Below are positions 8,799 to 16,584 of a stretch of DNA of 64,000 bases, piece by piece. Positions within the stretch are counted from its first letter, which is position 1, and the number at the start of each line of letters is the position of its first letter. Source of the stretch: Hymenobacter rigui (GTDB lineage Bacteria; Bacteroidota; Bacteroidia; Cytophagales; Hymenobacteraceae); NCBI RefSeq assembly GCF_003944715.1, contig NZ_RWIT01000008.1, positions 62,001-126,000 of the forward strand, given 5' to 3'. The notes below the pieces were generated by a model, which saw nothing but the letters and a program-made list of their open reading frames with translations, was not told the DNA's origin and did no database searches. The position numbers and the translations under genes were made by a program.

Positions 8799-10157
8799 AT
8801 GAAACTGTCTTCGATAAATCAACTATTCGTGGCCGTGCTGCTGTCGGCCGCTTCGCTGAGCATTTCGGCCTGCAACGACCTGCTGGAGCCCACCCCGGTG
8901 CAGCAGCTGCCCGACGACCAGGCCATTACCGACGCCGGTAGTGCCCGCTCGGCCACCATCGGCGTGTACGACCGGGTGCAGGCGTATTACCAGCTCAACT
9001 GGCCGGTGCTGGGCTTTCTGCCCGGCGAGAACGTGCGCTTCAACGGTACGCTCAACCAGTTTTTGCAGATCGACCAGAACCAGCTCAGCGCCGACAACGT
9101 GCTCATCACCGAGGCCTGGACCCAGATGTACCAGGCCGTGAACGGGGCCAACAACGTCATTGCGGCCGTGCCCGGCCTGAGTGACCCGCTGCTGCCCTCC
9201 GCCGAGAAAAATCAGCTGCTGGGCGAGGCCTACTTTCTGCGGGCACTGGTGTACTTCGACCTGAACCGGGGCTGGGGCGGCGTACCGCTGGTGCTTACGC
9301 CCACCCGCACCAAGGAAAACGGCCGCGGCACCCGCCGCAGCACCCCGGCCCAGACCTACGACCAGGTGCTGGCCGACCTGACCCAGGCCGAAACCCTGCT
9401 GCCCGAGGCCGCCACCCGCAACCGGGCCGTGAAGGCCACGGCCCGCGCTTTGCGCGCCCGCCTGCACCTCTACCGCCAGCAGTGGACCGACGCCGAAAGC
9501 TACGCCACCCAGGTTATCAGCAACACCAACTATGGCCTCGTGACGCCCTACCGGGCCATATCCACGGCCCCGTTTGGGAGCCGGGAGGCCATCTTCGAGC
9601 TTACCTTCAGCAACGCCGACCCCAACACCATGTGGAACAACTGGTTCCCGAGCGCGCTGGGCGGGCAGTTCAACTTCCAACCGGTGCCGGCGGCCATTAC
9701 CCTGCTGAATGACCCCGCCGTGGGCGGCAGCCGCTCGGCCCTGCTGGGCAGCACCGTCATTGCCGGCGCCAACGTCACCTACGGCAACCTCTACAGCCGC
9801 TCGGCCCAGCGCGACGACCCCAGCTACGTGCTGCGCCTAGCCGAGCAGTACCTCATCCGGGCCGAGGCCCGCGCCAAACAAGGCAAGCTCACCGATGCCC
9901 TGGCCGACCTGAATGCCGTGCGCGCCCGCGCCGGGGTGCCGGCCAGCACCGCCGCCACGGTCGACGCCTTGCTGCTGGCCATCGAGAACGAGCGGCGGGT
10001 GGAGTTTGCCTTCGAGGCCGACCGGTGGTTTGACCTGGTACGCACCGGCCGTGCCGGCGCGGTGCTCGGCGTCACGGACCAGCGCCGCTGGGTATTCCCG
10101 CTGCCCTTCAACGACCTGGTAGCCGACCCCGACTTGGAACAGAACCCCGGCTACTAG
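8799..10157 (+). CDS. SusD/RagB-family surface lipoprotein
   Basis: 452 residues. The ATG at 8799 is preferred; a GTG at 8790 in the same frame adds only three residues. The lipobox SISAC gives a lipidated Cys near residue 25. The N-terminal helical TPR-like part (YDRVQAYYQLNWPVLGF, AYFLRALVYFDLNRGWGGVP) and the C-terminal RagB/SusD signature (YLIRAEARAKQGKLTDALAD, ENERRVEFAFEADRWFDLVR) are clear. It forms the ligand-binding lid on the preceding SusC. The SusC/SusD pair here has no glycoside hydrolase beside it, unlike a normal polysaccharide utilisation locus. Confidence 0.95.
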   Translation: MKLSSINQLFVAVLLSAASLSISACNDLLEPTPVQQLPDDQAITDAGSARSATIGVYDRVQAYYQLNWPVLGFLPGENVRFNGTLNQFLQIDQNQLSADNVLITEAWTQMYQAVNGANNVIAAVPGLSDPLLPSAEKNQLLGEAYFLRALVYFDLNRGWGGVPLVLTPTRTKENGRGTRRSTPAQTYDQVLADLTQAETLLPEAATRNRAVKATARALRARLHLYRQQWTDAESYATQVISNTNYGLVTPYRAISTAPFGSREAIFELTFSNADPNTMWNNWFPSALGGQFNFQPVPAAITLLNDPAVGGSRSALLGSTVIAGANVTYGNLYSRSAQRDDPSYVLRLAEQYLIRAEARAKQGKLTDALADLNAVRARAGVPASTAATVDALLLAIENERRVEFAFEADRWFDLVRTGRAGAVLGVTDQRRWVFPLPFNDLVADPDLEQNPGY

Positions 10158-10197
10158 CCTGATTTCCCCTTTTTTTCTTCTCTCACATTTCACTGTT

Positions 10198-11211
10198 ATG
10201 GCAAATTCCCCCAAGCCCATCGGCATTTACTTCGAGCACCCTGAGTGGTTTAAGCCCCTGTTTGCGGAGCTGGACCGTCGCGGCCTGCCCTACGAGAAAA
10301 TCGACGCCGCCCATCACCTGTTCGACCCCTCCGAAACCGAGAGCCGCTACTCGCTGGTGGTGAACCGGATGAGCTCCTCGGCCTACCTGCGCGGGCACGG
10401 CCAGGGCATCTTCCACACGGCCGGTTACGCCACGCACCTGGAGCGCATCGGCACGCGCATCATCAATGGCTCGGTGGCTACCAGCATCGAAACCAACAAG
10501 GCCCGGCAGCTCAGCCTGTTTGCCTCGTTGGGGCTGAAATTCCCCAAGTCCTTCGTGGTGAACCATGCCTCCCGCATCCCGGATGCGGCCCGGCAGTTGC
10601 AGTTTCCCATCGTGGTGAAAGTCAACATCGGGGGCAGCGGCGCGGGCATCATCCGCTTTGACACCCCGGAGGGTGTGGAAGCCGCCGTGGCCGCCGGCCA
10701 GATTGATCTGGGCATCGACCAGACGGCCCTGGTGCAGGAGTTTGTCACGCCCCGCGGCGGCCACATCCACCGCGTGGAAACCCTCAACGGCAAGTTCCTC
10801 TACGCCATGAAGGTGTACACCACCGGGGAGAGCTTTAACCTGTGCCCGGCCGAAATCTGCCAGATTCCGGAGGAGCCCGCCGCCGGCGACTTCTGCCTGA
10901 CTGAGGCTCCGAAAAAAGGCATCCAGGTGGAAGCCTTCACGCCCCCGGCCGAGGTGATTGAGGCCGTGGAGCGCATCGTGGCCGCCGCTAAGATTGACGT
11001 GGGCGGCATCGAATACCTCATCGACGACCGGACCGGTGACGTGCTGTTCTACGACATCAACGCCCTGTCCAACTTCGTGGCCGACGCGGTGAACGTGGTG
11101 GGCTTCGACCCCTACGCCCGCTTTGTGGACTACCTCGAAACCCAGGTGAACGCCGCGGCCCCGACTGCCCCCCTTTCTGCCACTCAACTGCCGGTACCGG
11201 CTTTTCACTAA
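10198..11211 (+). CDS. ATP-grasp-fold protein, RimK-like
   Basis: 337 residues, no signal peptide, so cytoplasmic. The nucleotide-binding lysine segment and glycine-rich loop (FPIVVKVNIGGSGAGIIRFD) and the metal-binding end (YLIDDRTGDVLFYDINAL) mark an ATP-grasp fold. Such enzymes form an amide or ester through an acyl-phosphate; the partner substrates here are unknown. The gene starts 40 bp after susD and is followed after 6 bp by an SfnG-like monooxygenase, so ligase and oxygenase are almost certainly co-translated and may act on the same compound. There is no sequence hint that it modifies ribosomal protein S6. Confidence 0.75.
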   Translation: MANSPKPIGIYFEHPEWFKPLFAELDRRGLPYEKIDAAHHLFDPSETESRYSLVVNRMSSSAYLRGHGQGIFHTAGYATHLERIGTRIINGSVATSIETNKARQLSLFASLGLKFPKSFVVNHASRIPDAARQLQFPIVVKVNIGGSGAGIIRFDTPEGVEAAVAAGQIDLGIDQTALVQEFVTPRGGHIHRVETLNGKFLYAMKVYTTGESFNLCPAEICQIPEEPAAGDFCLTEAPKKGIQVEAFTPPAEVIEAVERIVAAAKIDVGGIEYLIDDRTGDVLFYDINALSNFVADAVNVVGFDPYARFVDYLETQVNAAAPTAPLSATQLPVPAFH

Positions 11212-11217
11212 CATAGT

Positions 11218-12237
11218 ATGCGTTACGGATATTGGATGCCCGTTTTTGGCGGGTGGCTGCGCAACGTCGAGGACGAGAACATGCGCGCCGACTGGGATTA
11301 CGTGAAAACGCTGGCCCAGCGCAGCGAGGAGCTCGGCTACGACCTCTCGCTGATTGCCGAGCTGAACCTCAACGACATTAAGGGCGAGGAAGCCCCCTCG
11401 CTGGATGCCTGGAGCACGGCCGCCGCGTTGGCCGCCGTTACCCAAAAGCTGGAGCTGATGGTGGCCGTGCGCCCCACCTTTCATAACCCCGCCCTGCTGG
11501 CCAAGCAAGCGGCCAACATCGATTTGATCAGCAACGGCCGGCTCAGTTTGAACGTGGTATCGTCGTGGTGGCAGGATGAGGCCACCAAGTACGGCGTGCA
11601 GTTCGAAAAGCACGACGACCGGTACGCCCGCACGGCCGAGTGGCTGGACGTGGTGACCAACCTGTGGAAGCAGGACCACTTCAGCTACAGCGGCAAGTAC
11701 TACCAGGTGGCCGACAACGTGCTGCAGCCCAAGCCCGCCAAGGCCCCGTTCCTGTACGCCGGGGGCGAGTCGGAAGCGGCCAAGAACCTGATTGCGGCCC
11801 AGTGCGACGGCTACGTGATGCACGGCGACGACCCGCAGGCCATTGGCCGCCGCATCCGCGACCTGAGCGAGCGGCGCGAAAAGCTGGGCCTGCCCCGCAT
11901 GAAGTTCGGGGTGGCTGCCTACAGCATCGTGCGCAACACCGAAACCGAGGTAAAGAAGGAGCTGGCCCGCATCACCGACGTGCAGGGCTCGGCCGCGGGC
12001 TATAAAAACTACCAGCAGTGGCTGGCCGGCACCCAGCTCGAAAACCAGGTGAGCCTGGCCGATTACTCCGTTTCCAACCGGGGCCTGCGCTCCGGCCTCA
12101 CCGGCACGCCCCAGCAGGTAGCCGACCGCATCGGCGCGTTTGAGGACGCCGGCGTCGACCTGTTTCTGCTGCAGTGTAGCCCGCAGCTGGAGGAAATGGA
12201 GCGGTTCTCGGAAGCCGTCATCCAGGTTCTGGTCTAG
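11218..12237 (+). CDS. LLM-class flavin monooxygenase, SfnG-like
   Basis: 339 residues. The luciferase-like barrel shows GYWMPVFGGWLRN at the start, LMVAVRPTFHNPALLAKQA, ISNGRLSLNVVSSWWQDE, FEKHDDRYARTAEWLDVV, FLYAGGESEAAKN and the C-terminal LTGTPQQVADRIGAFEDAG. The WxxxE and KHDDRY pattern is the arrangement of dimethylsulfone monooxygenase SfnG and related C-S cleaving enzymes, rather than of F420-dependent or luciferase members. It would use reduced FMN and O2 to cut a C-S bond. It lies inside the SAM-riboswitch transcript and is followed by a good terminator. Together with the SsuD-like enzyme at 2197-3366 it resembles the two oxygenase steps of sulfone and sulfonate scavenging. The substrate assignment is inference. 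Confidence 0.82.
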   Translation: MRYGYWMPVFGGWLRNVEDENMRADWDYVKTLAQRSEELGYDLSLIAELNLNDIKGEEAPSLDAWSTAAALAAVTQKLELMVAVRPTFHNPALLAKQAANIDLISNGRLSLNVVSSWWQDEATKYGVQFEKHDDRYARTAEWLDVVTNLWKQDHFSYSGKYYQVADNVLQPKPAKAPFLYAGGESEAAKNLIAAQCDGYVMHGDDPQAIGRRIRDLSERREKLGLPRMKFGVAAYSIVRNTETEVKKELARITDVQGSAAGYKNYQQWLAGTQLENQVSLADYSVSNRGLRSGLTGTPQQVADRIGAFEDAGVDLFLLQCSPQLEEMERFSEAVIQVLV

Positions 12238-12254
12238 CGCCCGAATTCCCGGCA

Positions 12255-12291
12255 GCCGGGGGTGGGCTCAGGGCCCATTCCCGGCTTTTTT
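12255..12291 (+). terminator. intrinsic terminator after the SfnG-like gene
   Basis: GCCGGGGGTGGGC (12255-12267) pairs with GGCCCATTCCCGGC (12272-12285) with one mismatch or wobble region, followed by six T at 12286-12291. It splits the locus into a riboswitch-proximal unit (SusC to SfnG-like) and a distal unit (M14, carbonic anhydrase, PIG-L) that would need read-through or its own promoter. Confidence 0.75.
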
Positions 12292-12361
12292 GTGCCGGTC
12301 CGCGCCGGGGCGGACTCCGTTGTCATCCCGCAGTATCCGTCACCCGCAACTTCCTTCCTTC

Positions 12362-15055
12362 ATGTTGAAACCTACGCTTTTTACCACCGCGCTGGCGCTG
12401 CTGCTGGCCGGCCCGGCCCTGGCCCAGACCAATAGCCCCACCAGCTACTACTTCCCCGGTAGCGCGGCGGCGGCATTTGACCCCGCAGTGCCCACCCCGG
12501 AGCAGTTTCTGGGCTACCCCATCGGCACGCACTACACCCGCACCGACCAGATTGTGGCCTACCTGAAGGAGCTGGATCGGGTGTCGGACAAGGTGAGCGT
12601 GCGGGTGATTGGCAACACGTTTGAGGAGCGGCCCCAGGTGGTGGCTACCATCACGGCCGCCGAAAACCAGCAAAATCTGTCGCAGCTGCAAAAAGCCCGG
12701 CGGGCGTTGGTGGACCCGAAGCTGCCCGCGCCCGACTACCGGCAGCTGCCGGTGGTGGTGAGCCTCAACTTCGGCGTGCACGGCAACGAGAGCAGCTCCT
12801 CGGAGGCGGCCTTGCTGCTGGCCTACTACCTGACGGCCTCCACCAGCCCCGAAACCAAGCAGTGGCTGGAGCAGGCCGTAGTGACCATTGACCCGCTGGA
12901 AAACCCCGATGGGCGCGACTGGGCCTCGCACTGGTTTGATCAGAACAAATCCTGGCCCAACCCCACCGACCCGCTCGACCGGGAGCACACCGAGGCCTGG
13001 CCGGGCGGGCGCACCAACCACTTCTACACCGACCTGAACCGCGACTGGCTGGCCCTGACCCAGCCCGAAAGCCGAGCCCGCATGGCTTTCTTCCACGAGT
13101 GGTACCCGAACGTGATGATTGACTTTCACGAGATGGGCACCAACGGCACCTACTACTTCGAGCCCTCCAAGCCCTTCAGCACCGAAAACGACCTGATTCC
13201 GCGGGCCACCTACGAGGTGCTGAACGTGCACCTGGCCAAGTACTTCGCCAAGTCGCTCGACAACCTCGGCTCCCTGTACTGGACCAAGGAACAGTTCGAT
13301 AACCTCTCGCCCATCTACGGCTCCACCTACCCCGATTTTCAGGGCGGCGTGGGCGTGACCTTCGAGGTGGGCAGCTCCCGCGGGCTGGCCCAGGAAGGCA
13401 CGAACGGCGTGGTGACCTTCCCCTTCACCATCCGCAACCACGTGGCCACCGGCCTGGCCACGGTAAAGGGCGCCGTGGAGGAAAAAGACCTGTACCTGCG
13501 CCACCAGCGCGACTTTTTCGCCTCGGCCCTGACCGACGCCAAGAAGTTTCCGACCAAGGCCTACGTGTTCGGCAACGCCGCCGACGAGACTTTGACCAAC
13601 CGGTTCCTGAGTTTGCTGCTGCAGCACAAGATTGAGGTGCACGAGCTAAGCAAGAGCGTCACCCTCGACAAGCAGACCTTCGAGCAAGGCAAGGCCTACG
13701 TGGTGCCCACCAGCCAGCCCCAGTACCGCATCGTTCATTCCCTGTTCGAGGAGCTGACCACCTTCCACGACAGCGTGTTCTACGACGTGACCGGCTGGAG
13801 CCAAGCCCACGCCTACGGCCTGGCCGTGGCCCGGCAGAAGAATACCAGTCTGGTGCAGGGCGCGCGCATTACCGCTCCCAAGGTGCTGGCCGGCACCGTG
13901 CGCGGCGGGCAAAGCAGCTACGCCTACCTGCTGCCGTGGTCGGATTACAACGCGGCCCGCGCCCTAGTGGCCCTGCAGCGCGCCGGCCTGACGGCCAAAG
14001 TCAGCTTCAAGCCCTTCCGGGCCGGGGCCGACGAGAAGACGGCCACCGATTTCGGCTACGGCACGCTGGTTATTCCCGTAGCTGCCCAGGCGCTGCCGGC
14101 CGATTCGGTGTTCCAGATTGTAAGCCGGGTAAGCCGCCAGAACCAGGTGACGTTTACCGGCGTGACCACCGGCTTCAGCCTGGGCGGCATCGACCTGGGC
14201 TCGAACAACGTGCGCACCGTGCCCGAAACCAAAGCGGCCCTGCTGGTGGGCACGGGCGTCAATGCCGCCGAAGCGGGGGAGGCGTGGTTTGTAGCCAGCC
14301 AGCAGCTGGGGCTGCCGCTCAGCCGCATCGAGGTCGGCAACTTCGGCCGGGCCCCGCTGGGCCGCTACAACACGCTGGTGCTGGTAGGCGGCTCCTACGC
14401 GGCCCTCGACAAGTCCACCGTGGAACGCCTGCGCCGCTGGGTGCAGGACGGCGGCACGCTCATCACCCTGAAAAACGCCTCGGAGTGGGCTATCAAGCAG
14501 GGTATCGTGAAGGAAAAGCTGCTCATCCCGGCCCACGGCGGCTGGGCTGATTCCACCGCCCTAGCCGAAGCCAGCCCGCTTTCGACGCCCAAAGCCGGTG
14601 CGCGCCCGGCGGCCGGACTGCCCGTGGCCCGGCGCGCCGACTTCGTGAGCCAGGAGCAGGAGGGAACCCGCGCCATTGCCGGCTCCATCTACCAGGCCGA
14701 TATCGACATCACCAACCCCATCGGCTTCGGGCTGACCAGCCGCCGGCTGTACGTGTTCCGCAACGGTACCACCTTCCTGCGCCCCAGCCGCAACCCGTAC
14801 GCCACCGTGGTGCAGTACGCCTCGGCCCCGCTGGTGAGCGGCTACGTGTCGAGCAACAACCTGCGCCAGATCAGCAGCTCGGCGGCCGTGGTGGTAAGCA
14901 AGGTGGGCAGCGGCCGGGTGGTCTTGTTCGCCGACGACCCCAACTTCCGCCACTACTGGCACGGCACCTCCCGCCTGTTCAGCAACGCCCTGCTGCTGGG
15001 CGGCCTGCTGAACCTGCCCGACGGTCCCGCGGCCATTTCGGCCGAGCAGGAGTAG
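12362..15055 (+). CDS. secreted M14-family zinc carboxypeptidase
   Basis: 897 residues from the ATG at 12362, chosen for the signal peptide MLKPTLFTTALALLLAGPAL ending AQ; the frame is open further upstream but that part overlaps the previous gene in another frame. The M14 catalytic domain is at about 45-400: zinc ligands in VHGNESSSSE, the DPLENPDGRDW and DLNRDW blocks, DFHEMGTNGTYYFEP, and the catalytic Glu in FEVGSS. The remaining 450 residues are a C-terminal region with a glutamine-amidotransferase-like flavodoxin pattern (NTLVLVGGSY, GGTLITLKNAS). It would trim peptides or amides in the periplasm, for example to free a sulfur amino acid or a conjugate. It follows a terminator and precedes the carbonic anhydrase by 84 bp. 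Confidence 0.88.
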   Translation: MLKPTLFTTALALLLAGPALAQTNSPTSYYFPGSAAAAFDPAVPTPEQFLGYPIGTHYTRTDQIVAYLKELDRVSDKVSVRVIGNTFEERPQVVATITAAENQQNLSQLQKARRALVDPKLPAPDYRQLPVVVSLNFGVHGNESSSSEAALLLAYYLTASTSPETKQWLEQAVVTIDPLENPDGRDWASHWFDQNKSWPNPTDPLDREHTEAWPGGRTNHFYTDLNRDWLALTQPESRARMAFFHEWYPNVMIDFHEMGTNGTYYFEPSKPFSTENDLIPRATYEVLNVHLAKYFAKSLDNLGSLYWTKEQFDNLSPIYGSTYPDFQGGVGVTFEVGSSRGLAQEGTNGVVTFPFTIRNHVATGLATVKGAVEEKDLYLRHQRDFFASALTDAKKFPTKAYVFGNAADETLTNRFLSLLLQHKIEVHELSKSVTLDKQTFEQGKAYVVPTSQPQYRIVHSLFEELTTFHDSVFYDVTGWSQAHAYGLAVARQKNTSLVQGARITAPKVLAGTVRGGQSSYAYLLPWSDYNAARALVALQRAGLTAKVSFKPFRAGADEKTATDFGYGTLVIPVAAQALPADSVFQIVSRVSRQNQVTFTGVTTGFSLGGIDLGSNNVRTVPETKAALLVGTGVNAAEAGEAWFVASQQLGLPLSRIEVGNFGRAPLGRYNTLVLVGGSYAALDKSTVERLRRWVQDGGTLITLKNASEWAIKQGIVKEKLLIPAHGGWADSTALAEASPLSTPKAGARPAAGLPVARRADFVSQEQEGTRAIAGSIYQADIDITNPIGFGLTSRRLYVFRNGTTFLRPSRNPYATVVQYASAPLVSGYVSSNNLRQISSSAAVVVSKVGSGRVVLFADDPNFRHYWHGTSRLFSNALLLGGLLNLPDGPAAISAEQE

Positions 15056-15061
15056 GCTGGG

Positions 15062-15089
15062 GGCGGCCGGGGGCCTGCCTCCGGCCGCC
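15062..15089 (+). repeat. GC-rich stem-loop between M14 and carbonic anhydrase genes
   Basis: GGCGGCCGG (15062-15070) is the exact reverse complement of CCGGCCGCC (15081-15089). There is no T-run on either side, so it is more likely an mRNA processing or stability element than a terminator. Confidence 0.5.
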
Positions 15090-15139
15090 CGAGGCCACCT
15101 TCCTTTCCACCCGTATTCACCCGTTTCCTTCCGCCCGCT

Positions 15140-15634
15140 ATGCGTTTCTCCTCCGCTGAACCCGTTCTCCGGCCCGCGTCCACCAGTCGCCCGGCCGCCC
15201 TTGGCGCGCCGCCCCGCGATGCCCGCCGTTTTGCCATCCTCACCTGCATGGACGCCCGCCTCGACCCCACCCGCCTGCTGGGCGTGCCTGAGGGCAGCGC
15301 CCACGTTATCCGCAACGCCGGCGGCCACGCCACCGACGAGGCCATCCAGACCCTGATTCTCACGCACCAATTGCTGGGTACGCGTGAGTGGTTTCTGATT
15401 CAGCATACCGACTGCGGCGTGCGCCTTTCTGACCTCGAAGTGGCCACCACCCTCGGCAGCCGGGTGCCCACCATCGTTTCGGCCGGCCGCGCCTCCTTTT
15501 CCGACCTGCGGGCCGCCGTGGCCGCCGACCTGGCGCGCATCCGCCAGCATCCGCAGGTGCCGGCCGGGGTGCTGGTGTTCGGCTACGTGTACGACGTGCG
15601 TCTGAATGAGCTGCTGGAAGTGACGCCCGGCTAG
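15140..15634 (+). CDS. small beta-carbonic anhydrase-like protein (Rv1284 type)
   Basis: 164 residues, the same size as the short beta-carbonic anhydrases such as Mycobacterium Rv1284. The zinc site is intact: the C-x-D-x-R block (TCMDARLD) and the H-x-x-C block (HTDCG), with the RNAGG segment between. Reaction of the family: reversible hydration of CO2, though several short members lack clear activity or prefer other small molecules. Rv1284 itself lies next to the sulfate-activation genes cysD and cysN, so an association of this subfamily with sulfur metabolism has precedent. It sits between M14 and BshB1-like genes, 61 bp before the latter. Confidence 0.85.
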   Translation: MRFSSAEPVLRPASTSRPAALGAPPRDARRFAILTCMDARLDPTRLLGVPEGSAHVIRNAGGHATDEAIQTLILTHQLLGTREWFLIQHTDCGVRLSDLEVATTLGSRVPTIVSAGRASFSDLRAAVAADLARIRQHPQVPAGVLVFGYVYDVRLNELLEVTPG

Positions 15635-15695
15635 CCAAGACGGCCGCTTTCGGCTTGGTTCTGCTTACCTGCCCTTTACCCGTTCATCTATTGCC

Positions 15696-16418
15696 ATGAA
15701 ACTAGACGTTCTGATGCTGGCCGCGCACCCCGACGACGCCGAGCTGGGCTGCGCCGGCACGCTGCTGCGCCACGTGGCCGCCGGCCGCCGCGTGGGCGTG
15801 GTCGACCTAACCCGCGGGGAGCTGGGCACCCGGGGCTCGGCCGAGCTGCGGGACGAGGAAGCCCGGGCAGCCGCCCGGATTCTGGGCCTGCAGGTGCGCG
15901 AAAACCTGCGCATGCGCGACGGATTCTTCCGCAACGACGAAGCCCACCAGCTGCGCGTGGTGGAAGTTATCCGCCGCTTCCAGCCGGAGCTGGTGCTCAC
16001 CAACCCGAACCACGACCGGCACCCCGACCACGGCCGCGCCGCCGACCTGGTGCACGACGCGGCCTTCCTGGCCGGGCTGGCCGGGGTGCAGACCCGGTGG
16101 CAGGGCGCGCCGCAGGCACCCTGGCGGCCCCGGCTGCTGCTGCAGGCCATTCACAACAGCTACGTGCGCCCCGATATCGTGGTGGATATTACCAGGTTCT
16201 GGGAGCAGAAGCTGGCGGCCCTTACGGCGTTCAAAAGCCAGTTTTACCACCCCGAGTACGAATCCGAAGAAGCCACTACGTACATCTCCACCCCCGACTT
16301 CCTGCGCATCCTGGAGGCCCGGGCCCGGGAGCTGGGTAGCTACATTGGGGTGCAGTACGCGGAGGGCTACACCAGCCGCCGCCCCCTGGGCCTCGACGAT
16401 CTGCTGCTGCTACGCTGA
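15696..16418 (+). CDS. bshB1: PIG-L (LmbE) deacetylase of the BshB1 type
   Basis: 240 residues. The zinc motif AAHPDDAE near the start, the VDLTRGELGTRGS block, NPNHDRHPDHG with the third zinc ligand, and the end block IGVQYAEGY match BshB1, the enzyme that removes the acetyl group from GlcNAc-malate in bacillithiol synthesis. Length and motif order agree with BshB1 rather than BshB2 or Mca. Two readings are possible: it makes bacillithiol, linking thiol supply to the sulfur locus, or it deacetylates an N-acetyl cysteine conjugate brought in by the upstream system. The symbol is given by family resemblance; bshA and bshC are not in the window. A strong terminator follows. Confidence 0.8.
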   Translation: MKLDVLMLAAHPDDAELGCAGTLLRHVAAGRRVGVVDLTRGELGTRGSAELRDEEARAAARILGLQVRENLRMRDGFFRNDEAHQLRVVEVIRRFQPELVLTNPNHDRHPDHGRAADLVHDAAFLAGLAGVQTRWQGAPQAPWRPRLLLQAIHNSYVRPDIVVDITRFWEQKLAALTAFKSQFYHPEYESEEATTYISTPDFLRILEARARELGSYIGVQYAEGYTSRRPLGLDDLLLLR

Positions 16419-16444
16419 GCGGCGGCCGAGAGCGGATGCCCAGT

Positions 16445-16479
16445 AAAACCCCGGTCCGGCAGATGGACCGGGGTTTTTT
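16445..16479 (+). terminator. strong intrinsic terminator closing the sulfur locus
   Basis: AAAACCCCGGTCC (16445-16457) pairs perfectly with GGACCGGGGTTTT, loop of 7 nt, then T's to 16479. The A-rich left arm makes it work on the minus strand too. Confidence 0.92.
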
Positions 16480-16584
16480 GTGCGGGTAATCCGACATTTG
16501 CCCTACTTTTTTGCCACCGCCTGCCGCCGCTACCCTGTGGCCCGCCGCGCTTTCCGCAGCCGGTGGCCGCGGCGGATTTCCCGT

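Noticed and set aside
10183..11823. 546-codon minus-strand ORF opposite the ATP-grasp and LLM genes
   Set aside because: Low-complexity H/V/G/L/Q composition typical of the antisense frame of high-GC genes; the plus-strand genes have clear domains.
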